This document shows positions 34,871-47,490 of a stretch of 64,000 bases of DNA, piece after piece. Origin of the DNA: Prostheceraeus crozeri. Its lineage: Eukaryota; Platyhelminthes; Polycladida; Euryleptidae. The stretch covers positions 336,213 to 400,212 of the forward strand of contig CAJQUW010015612.1 of assembly GCA_907163375.1 (NCBI GenBank). Direction: 5' to 3'. The translations under genes were made by a program, and so were the position numbers. The notes under the pieces are model-generated. The model was not told the DNA's origin. It searched no databases and was given only the letters and a program-made list of their open reading frames with translations. Every line of letters begins with the position of its first letter. Positions within the stretch are counted from its first letter, which is position 1.

Positions 34871-35770
34871 TTCACTCGCGCAGCAGCACCGCAATGTATC
34901 AAAACTCGTGAAGAAATGAATGATTCCGTTAATCATGGAGACAGCGATATTATTGCCAAGCTACGATAGATATCTGTATGCATGTAACTCATCAGATCAA
35001 AGCTGTTCAATCTCGGAGCAATGACTGTAGTCACGTGCGTATCTCAAGTTGCGAGATAGGCAATATCCTTATGACGAGATACATCAAGTTGTGAGATAGG
35101 CAATATGCATTTTCAGTTTTTCTGAAAAAACTGCTCGTGACTTTCTGCTTAATATTGGATGACTGTTGCGGGTCAGGTAGCTCATTATGATTCACCTACA
35201 ATTTACATATTGCCTATCTCTGAGATAGGCAATATGCTTATGATGGTGACGACATGCAACCTTTACATTCGGCGCGTCACGTTTAAAACTGGAATTCAAA
35301 AATTCACGATTTATCTGAAGTCATCAATGTTGTAGACACTTGCTGCATGCAATTAATTGCATGTAATGTTATAAGGTTTGCAAGTACAAGTACAATACAA
35401 GGTTTGAAAGTGCAATTTGGAAATGCTGTTACCGTTTGGTCTAATACTTCATGAAACTGCTTGCGCAAAGTTGCTCACGACGCCTACATGTTCTCAGGCA
35501 TCACTCGTGGGGACTGGAAGCGTCAATTTAGTTTCACACAAATGCAACCTCTCAGAAGATACCGTGACTGGCAGTGATAAATGAGTAACCACTTCGAGCT
35601 GTTCACTTTCGGACTTAGCATGTCCGTCTACGTTTCTTCATCACTCTGCAAATTACAAAAACGCGCATGAGCTGATGACAGGTCAGTACTATCCATGCCA
35701 TGCAATACCATTTATGTAGTTAAAGGTTGCACCACGACCGATTACACGAGCGTGAAGCGTGAGGTCACCT
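34871..35770. other. Intron sequence with repeated GAGATAGGCAATAT
   Basis: The motif GAGATAGGCAATAT occurs at 35053-35066, 35093-35106 and 35222-35235. The last pairs with its complement at 35207-35220 to form a near-perfect palindrome. No gene is seen. Confidence 0.6.
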
Positions 35771-36208
35771 CGAGGTCGCCTGGAAGCGGTTGCTATTGTT
35801 ATATAAACAAACCAGGAAGGTAACGTCATAATGCGCGCTGAAAGCTTTACTTGATCTTGACACGATCATGGAGGTTGTGATTCGCTGGTCTTGGGGATCT
35901 TCATGCCGTGTTACCAGTTCGAAGACTGGGTTCGATTCCCAGCCGGCAAGCCATTTTTCATGATGGTGCCAAGAGCAAGGCGCATTGAAATATCATTTCC
36001 ACCTCGTGAAAGCCGGGGGCATTGAAACATTAGATCGGTTGTCCGAGGTCGCCTGGAAGCGGTTGCTATTGTTGTATAAACAAACCAGGAAGGTAACGTC
36101 ACAATGCGCGCTGAAAGCTTTACTTGCTCTTGACACGATCATGAAGGGTATGCTTCGCTGGTCTTGGTGATCTTCATGCCGCGTTACCAATTCGAAGACT
36201 GGGTTCGA
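35771..36208 (+). repeat. 165-bp unit duplicated at 273-bp offset, with tRNA-like 3' part
   Basis: 35771-35935 and 36044-36208 match closely (cgaggtcgcctggaagcggt to gaagactgggttcga). Each ends in a B-box-like GGGTTCGA; the first copy continues GGGTTCGATTCCCAGCC, a tRNA T-arm-like stem. No complete cloverleaf forms, so a tRNA-related SINE or tRNA relic is likelier than a working tRNA. Confidence 0.6.
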
Positions 36209-39200
36209 ACTACAGTACACAAGTACTCCGGTAACGTGCTAAATAATATAATACAGTAGATACACAATCTACATAAATAATACAAATTTCTCTTCACTGC
36301 AGAGAAATACAGAGTAACATCGAATAAGTTCAGCAGTATAGGCCACAGTTGGCAAACATTGAATAGCAGATGCACTTAATAATTTAGCAATTAAGAAATG
36401 CATTAAATAAAGTGGGAAAAGCTACTATTAGCATGCCGCATGTTCGCATTCACAATTTCTGATGGTGGCAATAAGTTCATACTGATGCACGCCTTAAGAA
36501 TTAACGAGGTGTTGAAATATCGAAGACTGGTTGATTGAACACCATTGACGAGTTGGTGGGGAAACACATAATTCCCCGTTTGATAGAAGTCTAGAAGCAA
36601 ATAAGCGTTGGTCAATTTTGAGTAACCTTTCTCATCTTTGAGCTGACAAAAATATCAAAACCCTTTCACAAAAAATTCTTGGTATACTGTTGACTACAGA
36701 ATTGTGAATTTGCCAGATTTACCCATTACGCAACATGATCCCTCAACTTTACCCTAAATATGCTTGAGACATCAGCATTCACATTGAATTTTTCAGCTTT
36801 TTGTTTGTTTCATAGAAAAATTCTAAAGGATTATGTATGGAAATTTGCTGCTTAATGTGCTTTCTTCTCTGCTAATTCAAATATGGCTTCAGCTTGCAAT
36901 TTTGAGAAATGCATTGAATCTCTCCAAATCAATTTTCACTTGCACGATGTACCCATTTTTATAAGGAATGAAGAATTCAAGCTACAGTATATGTCCAATA
37001 AATAAATCTATGGAAAATTAAAATTTGAATTGTTTAACCGTCCAACAATGAAACAGTCATAGTTTCTGAGAGAAGTCTACAACAATGACACTACGACACT
37101 TGAATATGTCCATCAATGTCTTATTGCTATGTAAGAATCCGCTGACGCGGACTCGTACATAGCAATGCCATTGATGGGCTATTCTGCGTGTCGCAGTTAT
37201 TCATTGATGACTGCCTAGAGCCGGCAACAATCGTCGTTGTTGCCGGCTTCTGACTTAAAGAGTACTATCTATGTATATAGCCAGAAACTTCCACAGATTT
37301 CTACTTGTACATGAATCATAGCACGTATTCACTACAATGCCTAGATTTTGAAAGCTTCAATGAGTCGTACAGACGCGGCCTCTCTAGAGTAGAGCCACTC
37401 CTCTTTCTCATGTGCACTGATAACTTTACCACTACATCTGCTCTTAAGGTCTTCTCTATCATGTCCATCATGCAATATTCAAAGATATAAGCTTACGTAG
37501 AGGAGATTGTTCAATGACTCAACTGCAATATTCTGCAACTCTATCCACAAATGCCTAACCTCACCTAATGCAATGTACTTTCGAGGGGGAGAACTACACA
37601 TGCTTCCCTTAACTCTCCAATATCCGGTGATGGTTTAGACATTCAACTTACTTGGTAAGTACTGGAGGACGGAGAAAAAGCGATGTCAAAATGCGTCTCA
37701 TATTTAGCGTCAGCTTCAAGTCATCAGGCAATACACAACTTATTGAAGCGAATTTAAAAATCATTCTTTGAAAATATTCATTAGAAGATATTTGTAAACA
37801 TTTTTTATTCATTGATGAAAAATATAAAGACTGTGCTTTAACTTGCGCAAATTTTTCTCAATTTGCACCTAACCTTAGAACGTTTAGAGTAAACCTGGAG
37901 TAAACCTGTTTCCTGAGGCCAAATCCCTGTCAGTATTTTTTGACTCAAGAGACAAGGGACTTTAAGTTGGAAATTAAAGGAGCTCCACCAGCTAGAATTT
38001 TCTAGATTTTAAAATTTTACTATGTGATTTCTTGAAACAATAATTTTTCAGCAAAAATTATTAGCGACTGCATGGGAGAACCACATAGAATCATAGGTTA
38101 GTCTTTAGCGGACACTATCACACCTCAGCCATTGTTTGCAATGTTGGCAACCAATAGAGATCACGTGTAACATAGAGATTCGTCTCTTTTTGGATTACGT
38201 GATTGGCTAAGCACACGCATTGCAGACGTAGCTCGTGTCAGCGAACACAAGAACTTCAACAGTCAGACTGCGGGCAGGCCTGTCAAGTGAAAAGTACATA
38301 TCTTTGACTCAATTTTCTTAGCGATAAATTCTTCAGATGGAAATATTATTCACACTGTTCAACTTCTCACGATCTGGATTTGCTGACTGTGAACGCTTCA
38401 TGTGATGTCAATGTTATAGTTCGTCAGAATTCACACTTAAGTTTGCATTTGATCCAATGGAAAATGGATCTTCTGTTCCCTTGTGTCCAGTTTTGACCGT
38501 GACAATCAGTGTTGTAAAATGTCATCTGCAAAATGGATCGCACAGACAAGGCAATGAATCTCTATGAGGCGAACTTGCTGAATATCAACCAAGCTGAAAT
38601 TAAGCAATGTTTTTTTTGAAACTGAAAAATTCAATTGCTATATTACAAACTAATTTTTAGCGACCAAGCAAATATCACCAAAAGAGCATGTAGAAGGCAT
38701 CGAACCCGCCGCTTCCGAGACCGTTTCCCAAGTCGGTGGCCAATCCACTATTGACTATTGACACTGCTATCGTAGGACTGTACTTGATAACATTCGTTAT
38801 GGGATCAGTCTTTTCGTAAGTTCCAGGATTATGTTGGCCGATAACTTTCCAAATATAGTTCATAATTCTTAGAAAATCCTTTTCATGCTCTAATGAGAAT
38901 GCTACTTTGTATTAGACAGATGACTATCAGACTTTGCATTGAAGCGGAATTGTAGTGGCGTGCGACTCCAGACGATTATGATAATCAGGCCATCACAAAA
39001 AAATTAAAGAGACACTTTTTTGTAGTTGATACAGATGGTCAGTACCGTTGTATTTCATTCGATGTCTCTAATCTGGCATCATAGGGAGATTAATTAGCTC
39101 TAAATGTGAAACTAAGATACGGTCGAACAGATTTTGTAACAATGACAAGATGATCTCCGCATACATCGGTGTGACATTATGACAATGAATACTGCAGAAA

Positions 39201-39533
39201 TAATTTTAAACAACCGTTACCCACAGCGACGCATACTTTAATCTCATATTTTCATTTGCGCGATCTTTGGAGGTATTCATAAAAAATACAATATCTGCTT
39301 TACGCTTCAGCTCTCTTTGCCGTGCATTCTGATTCAATTTGTAGTTTGAATCCTAGGTGAACAAGCGATAAATGATTTTTCGAAGATTTTCTGCTTCGAT
39401 GGTAAAAACAGTTCATATCCAAAAATCTTCTTATAACTGATAATTCAAAGTTTTTATGTGCATGTTTAGTTATCTTTTCAATTTGCTCCAAATAAAATAG
39501 GTATTGAATAGTACACATTACTATATTCTCTAT
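36209..39533. other. Long intron stretch with hairpins
   Basis: No exon recognised. It contains the hairpins at 37112-37178 and 37219-37248. A GC-richer minus-strand frame (38863-38675) ends in GLGSGGFDAFYMLFW; I could not tie it to any family. Confidence 0.4.
37112..37248. repeat. Two adjacent hairpins
   Basis: Left: CATCAATGTCTTATTGCTATGTA pairs with TACATAGCAATGCCATTGATG around a CCGCTGACGCGG tip. Right: AGCCGGCAACAA pairs perfectly with TTGTTGCCGGCT over a six-base loop (37219-37248). Confidence 0.7.
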
Positions 39534-39735
39534 TTAGGGATAGAGGTAAGCTCTTATTATCGGAGAAATTCAGAACAAAGTTCTACTGAATGCGATGCAT
39601 TTCGGCAACGTCGCATTTCGGGATTCGCGCAAGATCGTTTGCCTGAGCATGGCGTCGACGTTGCAGAAATGCATCGCATTCAGTAGAACTCTGTTCTGCA
39701 CTTCGCTGATACTCATGGCTGACCTCTATCCCTAA
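39534..39735. mobile_element. Foldback MITE, 202 bp
   Basis: Ends TTAGGGATAGAGGT and ACCTCTATCCCTAA. Inner arms (aaagttctactgaatgcgat and complement; ttcggcaacgtcg and complement) also pair. The two mirror-image frames with the same peptide (CDAFRQRR, CDAFLQRR) arise from the palindrome. A target duplication is not clear. Confidence 0.7.
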
Positions 39736-40775
39736 GAAATACAGCATGAATAATTGAAATTTTTTCAACAAATTGCTGTATTCAGGAGCTTAGAATATCA
39801 GCAAACATGATTTTATGCATTCTTGTTCAGATTAAAAAATTGATGTATATTCGCTAAGCAAGTATAAAATTGTGTTTTCCAAATAAAGATGAATTTAACA
39901 ATCTTTTGATTTCTCAATGAATTGTGTAGTAACAGATGTGTGAATTGTCAGGAACCAGGTAAAGTGTTCTTTACCCGGTTTGTGTGTTAATATCAATAGT
40001 GAGAAGATTTCATCTTGTATTTACAATCACTTTTTTGCTGAAATGGCTATGAATTATGCATAATTCCCTCAGTGGCAACGATAGTCGCCCCTCCAATTGA
40101 ATTCCATTTTTGATGAAGATTGAATCAGATTGTTGAGAATAACGGATCGTTGTGATTCATTCTGTTGAAGGAAGGGGATCCGGAAAAACAGCTTACCAAT
40201 AATATCGACTTTTTTAAATCTCAAATGCTCACACAAGCCCTTTCGAGGGCGCACAGCGCCTCATCCTCAAATAAAGTGACAATGATGTGTTAAGACATGC
40301 ATCAGACACAATCAAAAAGTAATCACCAGTACAAAACTTGAATGACAGAAAGACAGGTCAAAGACAACAGGCGAGTTATTCATTTGCAAGAAAGACGTAA
40401 TAAAATACTACTAACAATGAAAATACAGGAGTATGTAGAAGAATGGCCAAAATAATCAGGAGAGAAGCAACATACAAGCAATGTTATTATCACCAAGCAT
40501 TACCAATGTCATGCTTCACACAATTTCCACTCTCCATCCTCTTGGACCAGATGGATTCCAAAATGATTCGGTGTTCCAGTGAGACTCTTTCTCGAGGACA
40601 GACATGCTGTCATTCACTCCGTGGCCACTCTTCCATACATGTTTGGCGATCTCTGATCGGTCAACGTCCATATAAAAAATCGTAAGCTGTCAGTGGCGTC
40701 GCGTGCGCCCACACCACAGGCCTTCACTCGGCATTGGAATACTACTTCTATACCAAACACTTTTATGTTACAATA
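39736..40775. other. Intron sequence, nothing recognised
   Basis: No exon, RNA gene or named repeat identified. Confidence 0.4.
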
Positions 40776-41195
40776 TTAATTTTCATAAAAGCTGAATTTT
40801 TGATAACAATCTCCCGAACATTTTTTAAGGTCAAGTGAAAGTGCACATGAGAAGTGATTGCTCATGTCTCCTACCGCCTTACTCAAGGAACTGATTACTA
40901 TATCCCCTTTCTGTCCAGACCACATTTTCTCGAAAAGAAAAGGAGGCAAGGTCAACAGTTTCTTGCGTTTCTCATGGCCGGTCAGCTGCTCACATGTTTG
41001 AAATTTTGATGCATTAAAATGTCTTGTGTATTTCCTATTTCTTTCTCTGTGAGCACTTTCAATTTTCATATCAGGTGTTGGCCTACCTTGCTTTACGACT
41101 GTCATCTTTTCAGTATATTCCCTTCGGACGAAAGGCGTGGTTATGATCTCATCTGCAGTGCTAAACATAGTGTCACAGCAATCACATAAAAACAA
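40776..41195 (-). pseudogene. hAT-like transposase N-terminal fragment
   Basis: The 139-codon frame contains RKYTRHFNASKFQTCEQLTG, EKRKKLLTLPPFLFEKMWSG and DIVISSLSKAVGDMSNHFSC. These resemble the TTF/ZMYM-type N-terminal zinc-binding region of hAT-derived proteins (..KYPWL.G.EKR.KLYCWPCLLF..). The zinc-ligand cysteines of that motif are mostly gone (LTLPPFLF for CWPCLLF), and no catalytic region follows. It is a decayed fragment in a host intron. Confidence 0.45.
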
Positions 41196-41962
41196 ATTTT
41201 TGAATTCTACCGAATCTGGGTGTTCGAGTCAGATGCATTACTCTGCATTCATTGGAGAACGCTCATCATCTGATTCCAGTCTTGTCTGAACGTCATCCAT
41301 CTGCTACTGTTGACGTAGTGGCCTCTCTGACATATAGCGAATCCAGGAACAATTAGGTTGCTCTTCCCTTGCTATATTTAGATACCACGCTTCGATCAAG
41401 AATCGCGTAGAATTTCATTGCAAAAATTGGAGAAGGCAAAGCATCATGTCTATCGGAAAGGCAATATTGGCGCTGGCGCGTGCGCTTACTGCCTCACACG
41501 CACACAACTCTCTTTCGCTGTCTGTACATCAATGCTCCGTCTGATTTTTCTGATTTCCGTCTAATTGTTCGAAGAAAACAGCTGTGATTCGAGCACGTGC
41601 TGCAAAACTGTTCAATGAGGTTGAACGTCTGACTTTGAGACGGAAAGCTGTGCACAGCTGTCACGAGAAGCCATCGAATTTAAATGAATGATGACACTTT
41701 TCATTTTTATAATTGTTGGAAAGTTATTTTTGAGGATGCGCCGAAGGCATCGCAGGTACGGAGAAGACGCCACTGTAAGCTGTTTTTCCGAATCGCATTC
41801 CTTGAAACACATTGAATCGGACAATCTCACAATCCTAAATGTGGGATGTAATCCCTACTCTCATTCTAATCAGATTATCAAATCGAATTCAAATAATCGA
41901 CAATCGTCCTTTTCAATCGGATCCGCCTTTTATAAACACAACATTTTCGTTATTTTCCGCAG
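41196..41962. other. Intron end before CUB exon 2
   Basis: No other exon is clear. A frame at 41688-41996 overlaps the true exon in another phase and is not supported. Confidence 0.45.
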
Positions 41963-42340
41963 ACTGTCAACATCAGACAATTATCATACCGGCTGATCAA
42001 CAATCAGGTGTTGTGGATTTACTTCCATTGGTGACTCTCACAAATGTTTCTTTTTGCGCATTTGTATTTAGAAGCGAAAATTTCGGCAACGTTTCTTATC
42101 AACTTGAAACTTTGGTTATTGACGGCAGCACAATAGCAACCACCACTTGTTATTCGACCGGAAAAGATTATCTGTCGGGTACTTCATTGAGAAATGGCAT
42201 TTACACAACCCATATGTTCTGTCAAAATGTATCGAATGATCCGAACTGGTATGGAGGTACAAATTACGTATATTTGTATTTATATATGGGAAATAGAAAC
42301 AATGTTGGCATGCCGAGGCATATTCGAATCCGCTATTTTG
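41963..42340 (+). CDS. CUB-like exon 2
   Basis: Acceptor gttattttccgcag ends at 41962; donor gtaagt at 42341; both phase 1; 378 bases. The encoded domain starts CQHQTIIIPADQQSGVVDLL, has cysteines in NVSFCAFVF, TTTCYST and HMFCQNV, and ends RHIRIRYF. It is diverged from the CUB consensus but has the same length, the same phase and CUB-like strand pattern. N-glycosylation sequons occur (NVS, NVS). I rejected the longer upstream open frame as start because the acceptor at 41962 keeps the phase shared by its neighbours. Confidence 0.75.
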
Positions 42341-42921
42341 GTAAGTTTACATTCATGCTGTGTATGGTTGTGATTTGCTGCTGATACCCTACTTGCCTCT
42401 GTAGGGAGGTGTTCGGTCCCTCGGTTTTTCTATTTTACATTCTGTCGATAGAGCAAGCACCAATTTTCCTATGGTCACTTACTATGGACGGCTATTCGTT
42501 CATCGTAAGGTTCTGTTGCGCTGTAATTGCAATTGTAGTCAATTACATTTTTAGCCATGTAATTGAGAAGTAATTTCAATCACCTAGCTGTCAGCACTGT
42601 TAAATATTCATTCAGCACGCAGTAATCAATTACTTTGCTCCTCTTACCGATAATGCGTTGCCATGCTCAGAAGTGTACCGAGTGACCTACCAGCAGTTTT
42701 TCTCAAAGAAATTTGCGACAAAACTTAATGTTGAATTCTAAATTTAGGTGACGGCAATTATCTACAGTCCGCTTCATGAAAAGTGGATCATCCTAAAATT
42801 TGACTAAATAAAACATAAGTATGATACAGAAAGCATTTTTCATGTTATTTCGTGTCTCTAATATATTTAAATGTCCTGATATAATCTGATAAGCTATGAT
42901 ACAGTAACGGTTCTTAAGAAG

Positions 42922-43918
42922 CTAATATTTTGTGGCCCTACCCTTTTTGTCAATGACATTACTAATTCGTCTAGGCATTGATTCGATGATATCGTTGATT
43001 TTTGACTGATCTAACTTTCTCCACTCTCTTTTTAACAGTGACGTAAGTTGTGATACGCCATCTGTAGGTAGCAGTGAACGACGAATGTTACGTTTTAGAA
43101 TACTCCATACATTTTCTATGGGATTCAGATCAGGAGAACGAGCTGGCCAAGATAATGTCCTAGGCCCTAATTGAGACTTGCATAAGTTGACTCTACTACT
43201 CCTGTGACACGTAGCATTATCATCCATAAATAACCAAGTCGATGGATCACCAAGTTGATCTGTCATTTGGCCAATGTTCATTCGTAAAACATTCACATAG
43301 CGTTCAGAATTCATGGTTCCTTGCTGTATGTGAAGTTCAGAGCGGCCATTGGTCCAAATGCCAGCCCAAATCAGTAGAGTCGCACCACCTTGTACCCGGG
43401 GACGACGTAAATGTCTCGGAATTTCCTGATCAGATTTTATCCATAATCTCAATCGACCATCACTATCCTTCAGACGGACTGATGCCTCATCAGACCAGAC
43501 AACCCGATCCCATTGATTTCGCCAGTGACAATGACTCATTGCCCATCTGAGACGTCATTTTTGTATGCTGATCTGATAATTCGATCTGAGAGGACCTCTT
43601 ACAGCTCTTGAAATTCGACTCAATAAGTCTTCTACGAATAGTGGACTTAGAAATAGACGAGTCTAGTGCAGCCATCTCAGTTAACGAGAGACTTGGGTCA
43701 ACTTTAACAAATCTCAAAATTAGGCGGTCTCTACGTTTGTATGTTTTGCGTGGACGGCCAGAGCCCTCTTTACGACAGAGTCGAAAATCATCATTATGCC
43801 ATCGATGCACATTTGTGTAAGGGACATTTAGTCGCTTGCTTGTAACTCGCAAAGAAAACCCTAGTTCTAACAAGGCTGACACTTTGCCTTTTGTGAATGC
43901 GATCTCGTTATTGTTCAT
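42922..43918 (-). pseudogene. Tc1-like DD34E transposase, one frameshift
   Basis: The N-terminal frame (43918-43490) starts MNNNEIAFTKGKVSALLELG, has a paired-type helix-turn-helix (SLRVTSKRLNVPYTNVHRW), the GRPRKT linker and a second helix region (SLTEMAALDSSISKSTIRRR). After a shift near 43550, the C-terminal frame (to 42922) carries the catalytic blocks WDRVVWSDEAS, WLFMDDNATCHRSS and SPDLNPIENVWSILKRN. Second aspartate and glutamate are separated by 34 residues, as in Tc1. It ends SMPRRISNVIDKKGRATKY. Apart from the indel it looks complete, about 340 residues, so the loss is recent. Confidence 0.9.
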
Positions 43919-44301
43919 TTGTGCTTTGTATTGTTTTCAACCGGTAGAGATAGATTTCTAGTTGAAAGCAATCAGGAGTGCTGCCAACACCACCGCAACG
44001 AAGTCAGGAAGCTATGGAACATGAAGTCCAGTTAATCATATGTAGCAGTTACATTATTGTTGATGAATTATGGTGCTATACTGGCTCTGATTGACCGATT
44101 TTCATTATTTTTGTTTTGCTTGATAGCTTTTGGCTTGTAGAACAACATATTACATAAGAAAGGAAACAAATGTAATTTTATAAGAGTGAGGTATGATTTT
44201 GTGTAACATTGCTAAATGAAGATCGAATTATCTACTACTTTTTTTTATCTATAACAGGAAAGCAACTCAATATTCATGCTTGAAATTTCCAACAATGATA
44301 T

Positions 44302-44543
44302 TAGTAAGCACAACTGACATATCTTCCAAATTTCAGAGAAATTCGTTCAAGTTTGGCGGAGATAGACAAAGTTGAAGTTAAGGCGATGTTTAAGGGTGAT
44401 CCATTTTTTATGAAACAATCTGTAGTAAGCACAACTGACATATCTTCCAAATTTCAGAGAAATTCGTTCAAGTTTGGCGGAGATAGACAAAGTTGAAGTT
44501 AAGGCGATGTTTAAGGGTGATCCATTTTTTATGAAACAATCTG
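44302..44543. repeat. 121-bp tandem duplication of the Tc1 right end
   Basis: 44302-44422 and 44423-44543 are virtually identical (tagtaagcacaactgacata to tatgaaacaatctg). Confidence 0.95.
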
Positions 44544-44554
44544 TATCATAAATT

Positions 44555-45310
44555 TTTTGATACAGTGATCAAGTGTTTTGCGGAGAGTGCTCTCCTGCGG
44601 TCTAAAAAATAGTTGATCAATTTTCAAGAAGCTAACTGCAAAATACTCCTGTGTTTATATACCAACGACGAGAAGCCACTATATAAGTTGTTTTCAACTT
44701 TTTATATATCAACAGGAATGAACATTTGCTAACAGGTATCTTAATTAAGCGGCGGACATTGCGTTGATTATCAAAGGAATTTCATGAACCGCATTGCAAT
44801 AGAGGTCTTCATGGAAAAACTGAGACTTTATTGTATGCTTCTTGGCTGAAATCTCAAGCTTCTAATTCAATCTCCATCGGCATACTTTCATGATTCACTA
44901 AATTTATGTTTCTCTTCTTGAATCTTGGACGGACCTATTTACATCTTTTAAAGTTAATTATGATCATTCTCTTTGAATGATATTTTGCGCTTTCAGTGAC
45001 AGGTTTTGTGATGTGATCACAAAAGAATTAATTAGGCTGAGAATTAAAGTAGTCAAACATCGAATTGCTACTTAAACAAACAGTACTATCTCCCCAAGGT
45101 TGACATGACACGGAGGATTTGTAAAATACTATTATTCCCTCTGCTTGGTTATCATGATCAATCAAATCCGTGTAAATTTCTCTAAAACTGTACTAGGGGT
45201 TTACATACCAAATGGTCTCACCTCGAGTTCATTTAAAAAACGAAATTGCGTACTCACTGGGGATATAATTTTATGCTGAGTTGCTACTCTGCCTAGTCTA
45301 CTTACTCTAT
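44555..45310. repeat. Dispersed repeat F5 plus F4 copy
   Basis: 44555-45060 follows F5 (28490, 31870); 45120-45310 follows F4 (26130, 27005). Here the two are contiguous, suggesting a single ancestral unit of at least 0.75 kb of unknown type. Confidence 0.6.
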
Positions 45311-46189
45311 GATTAATAAGCAGTCAGCTTTATCTCTATCAGCGACATGTGTGAGCCAGCTGACGGTTCTATTATAGTCCAGGAACTAGCACGAAGTACT
45401 TGAAGCATTCATACATAATCGGACACTTCTTGAACATTCACAAATGAAACAGAATGCTGTCTCTTTTGGTCTATCGTTGCACAAACTACATAGATTCTTC
45501 ATAACCTAGTCTGCAACTTCGCCTACAACATACAACCTATTTTCATAACTTCCAGTTTTTGGTATTACATTATGATTCCGCACATTATTTTCAACAATGG
45601 TGCGATAGTTTCCTTACTTAAATAAAGAGTTACATAAAACTACATCGCTTCATGAAGAATTGAAAAAGGCTAAATTATATATAGAAAATCATTTAAGATT
45701 CAACAAAGACCATAAATTTATAAAGGTCATTTTCTAAACCTGCTCTTGTAAAAGTATTATCAAAATGTTCGCGACATAGCGGTCAATGGACTCAACCGTT
45801 TCATAAGCAATTGCACAAAAATAATCACCTTTTCCATAGTTAGAGTCTCGTTGAAGTGGTTGCTTGATTTAGACAAGCTTTATATCACAAGAATGCTTGT
45901 AAAGTTTTGAACACTTGTTCTTTCTCAAATTAAAAACTGATCTGAATTTGGCCGTAACATGAGCTAAAAAGAGCTGAATAAATTGCAGGTGCAATTCTAT
46001 AAATGATTTTTACAACTGTAGCAACTGCAACATGCTCCTTCCTAAGTTTGTTCGGAGAAAATCAATAAAAAATCTCACTTTTCCAAAGCTGCTCTACATT
46101 GCTGGAGAGAATTGAATCGAAAGTAGTAATACGACTCTGAGAAATATAAGAGCAATTTGAGTTGGCGAATAAAGCTGTTATTATTTGAA
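45311..46189. other. Intron sequence, nothing recognised
   Basis: AT-rich; no exon or named element identified. Confidence 0.45.
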
Positions 46190-46990
46190 CTAGGCATTCA
46201 ATTGCTTTCGACCAATCAAATACATGTTCATATACATTTATCTATGAAGCACTATACATTCAAATTTGGCAAGCCTCCTACTGTAAGCAAAAACTAACAT
46301 GTTGGCCAACTTTATCCGCTTTTAACTACATTCTCTTATTGATGGAAATGATAATCATACAAGTTATGAAATTTATACACATAGGAAATAGAAAGAAATG
46401 GATACATACATATTGCAGAAGTTAATTAGAAGTTATACCAAATTGTTCAGTAATCGCGCAGTAAACACTATGAAGGATGTTTCGCCATGCAGTTTGAGTT
46501 CGGCAAAGGGGAATTGAAGGTAAATTGAAACGAGGAAGGCGTGTTGGAATAATGTCCTTCAGGATGTGGGTATTTTCACTTTCCACCATCTCATATAATT
46601 TTCTGCTCACGCTGTATGTTCGCTACATGTTCACTCTTCTTCTCGAAAAATTATTCTGTGTGCACGTTTGTCAATGGAAATTAGTCGTTTTGGTAAAGTT
46701 TTGTTGATCCCAACAAAAACTGGACACGCATATTCTAAAATGGAAATGACCTGAAAACATTCCATGCCGAAAATTCTGGCTCTACACGTATGCTGAATAC
46801 ATTTCAGTTGTAAGGAGAAATATTGAAAATTTCAGTTTTGTGGTTGGAAAGAGCCAGGAGCATTTTAAGATGTTATAATTATTGATCTCATTCTTATATA
46901 CATGTACAAAATTTTTCGACTGCTATCCGGCAATCATCTTCAGGTACAAAAGAATTTCTATTAGTGTTAGTAGGAGTTTAAATGTATGAG
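46190..46990. repeat. Family F3 copy, left of the recombinase
   Basis: Parts resemble the 15621-16369 element (tttggc.agcctcctactg, aatgacctgaaaacattccatgcc). Its right end (about 46848-46975) is the inverse of about 50407-50545 (gaaagagccaggagca, cgactgctatccg.caatcatctt, aaaagaatttctattagtg). Confidence 0.6.
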
Positions 46991-47188
46991 ATTACTTTGA
47001 AAATGATATTTACAATGAGATGTTGTAGATTTTCCGACATTAATGTAGAAATATGCAGATCAAATGTAGAATATGTATTCGCCTCATGTGCTATGCCCCT
47101 AATGCAATTAGGCGGTCGATTATAATTGAGTAAAATACGCTTAGATATCCATATTCAACATGTATATTTTGAACTGCAATATCTTTCT

Positions 47189-47231
47189 CAGGTAATCTAC
47201 TGCAGTAGATTACCTGGGAGTAGATTACCTG
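47189..47231. repeat. Perfect 28-bp palindrome plus a third half-site
   Basis: 47189-47216 is a perfect palindrome centred on a PstI-like CTGCAG, with half-site CAGGTAATCTAC; another GTAGATTACCTG follows at 47220-47231. It lies about 260 bases beyond the stop codon of the recombinase gene. Confidence 0.85.
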
Positions 47232-47490
47232 TAATGTGTTATAACACACTTTAACGATTGAAACAGTACTATGATTGAAAACTAAGTTCTGACTCACCGA
47301 AGCGAAAAGAATTAGCTCTTAAATGCTCCATGAGAGCTAGAAGATGTGCCAGATTCAAAAAATTGAAGACGGAATTGTCTTAGACTTCTAAACCACTAAT
47401 ACACTCTTACAGATAACTAATAAATTATTAATAATTACGAGATGAGTCTGAGCTTAGTTTCCAACCCAATACAAATAATAGAGTAACACA

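Larger units (their letters stand above)
42765..44543 (-). mobile_element. Tc1/mariner element with duplicated end
   Basis: Left terminus CAGTCCGCTTCATGAAAAGT after TA at 42763-42764. The right terminus, read on the minus strand, is CAGATTGTTTCATAAAAAAT, with TA at 44423-44424 and again at 44544-44545. The last 121 bases are present twice in tandem. One transposase gene, minus strand, has one frameshift. It lies in the intron after CUB exon 2, antisense to the host gene. Confidence 0.85.

Noticed and set aside
38675-38863. Minus-strand frame ending GLGSGGFDAFYMLFW
   Set aside because: Protein-like, but short, without splice partners or a recognisable family. Kept only as a remark.
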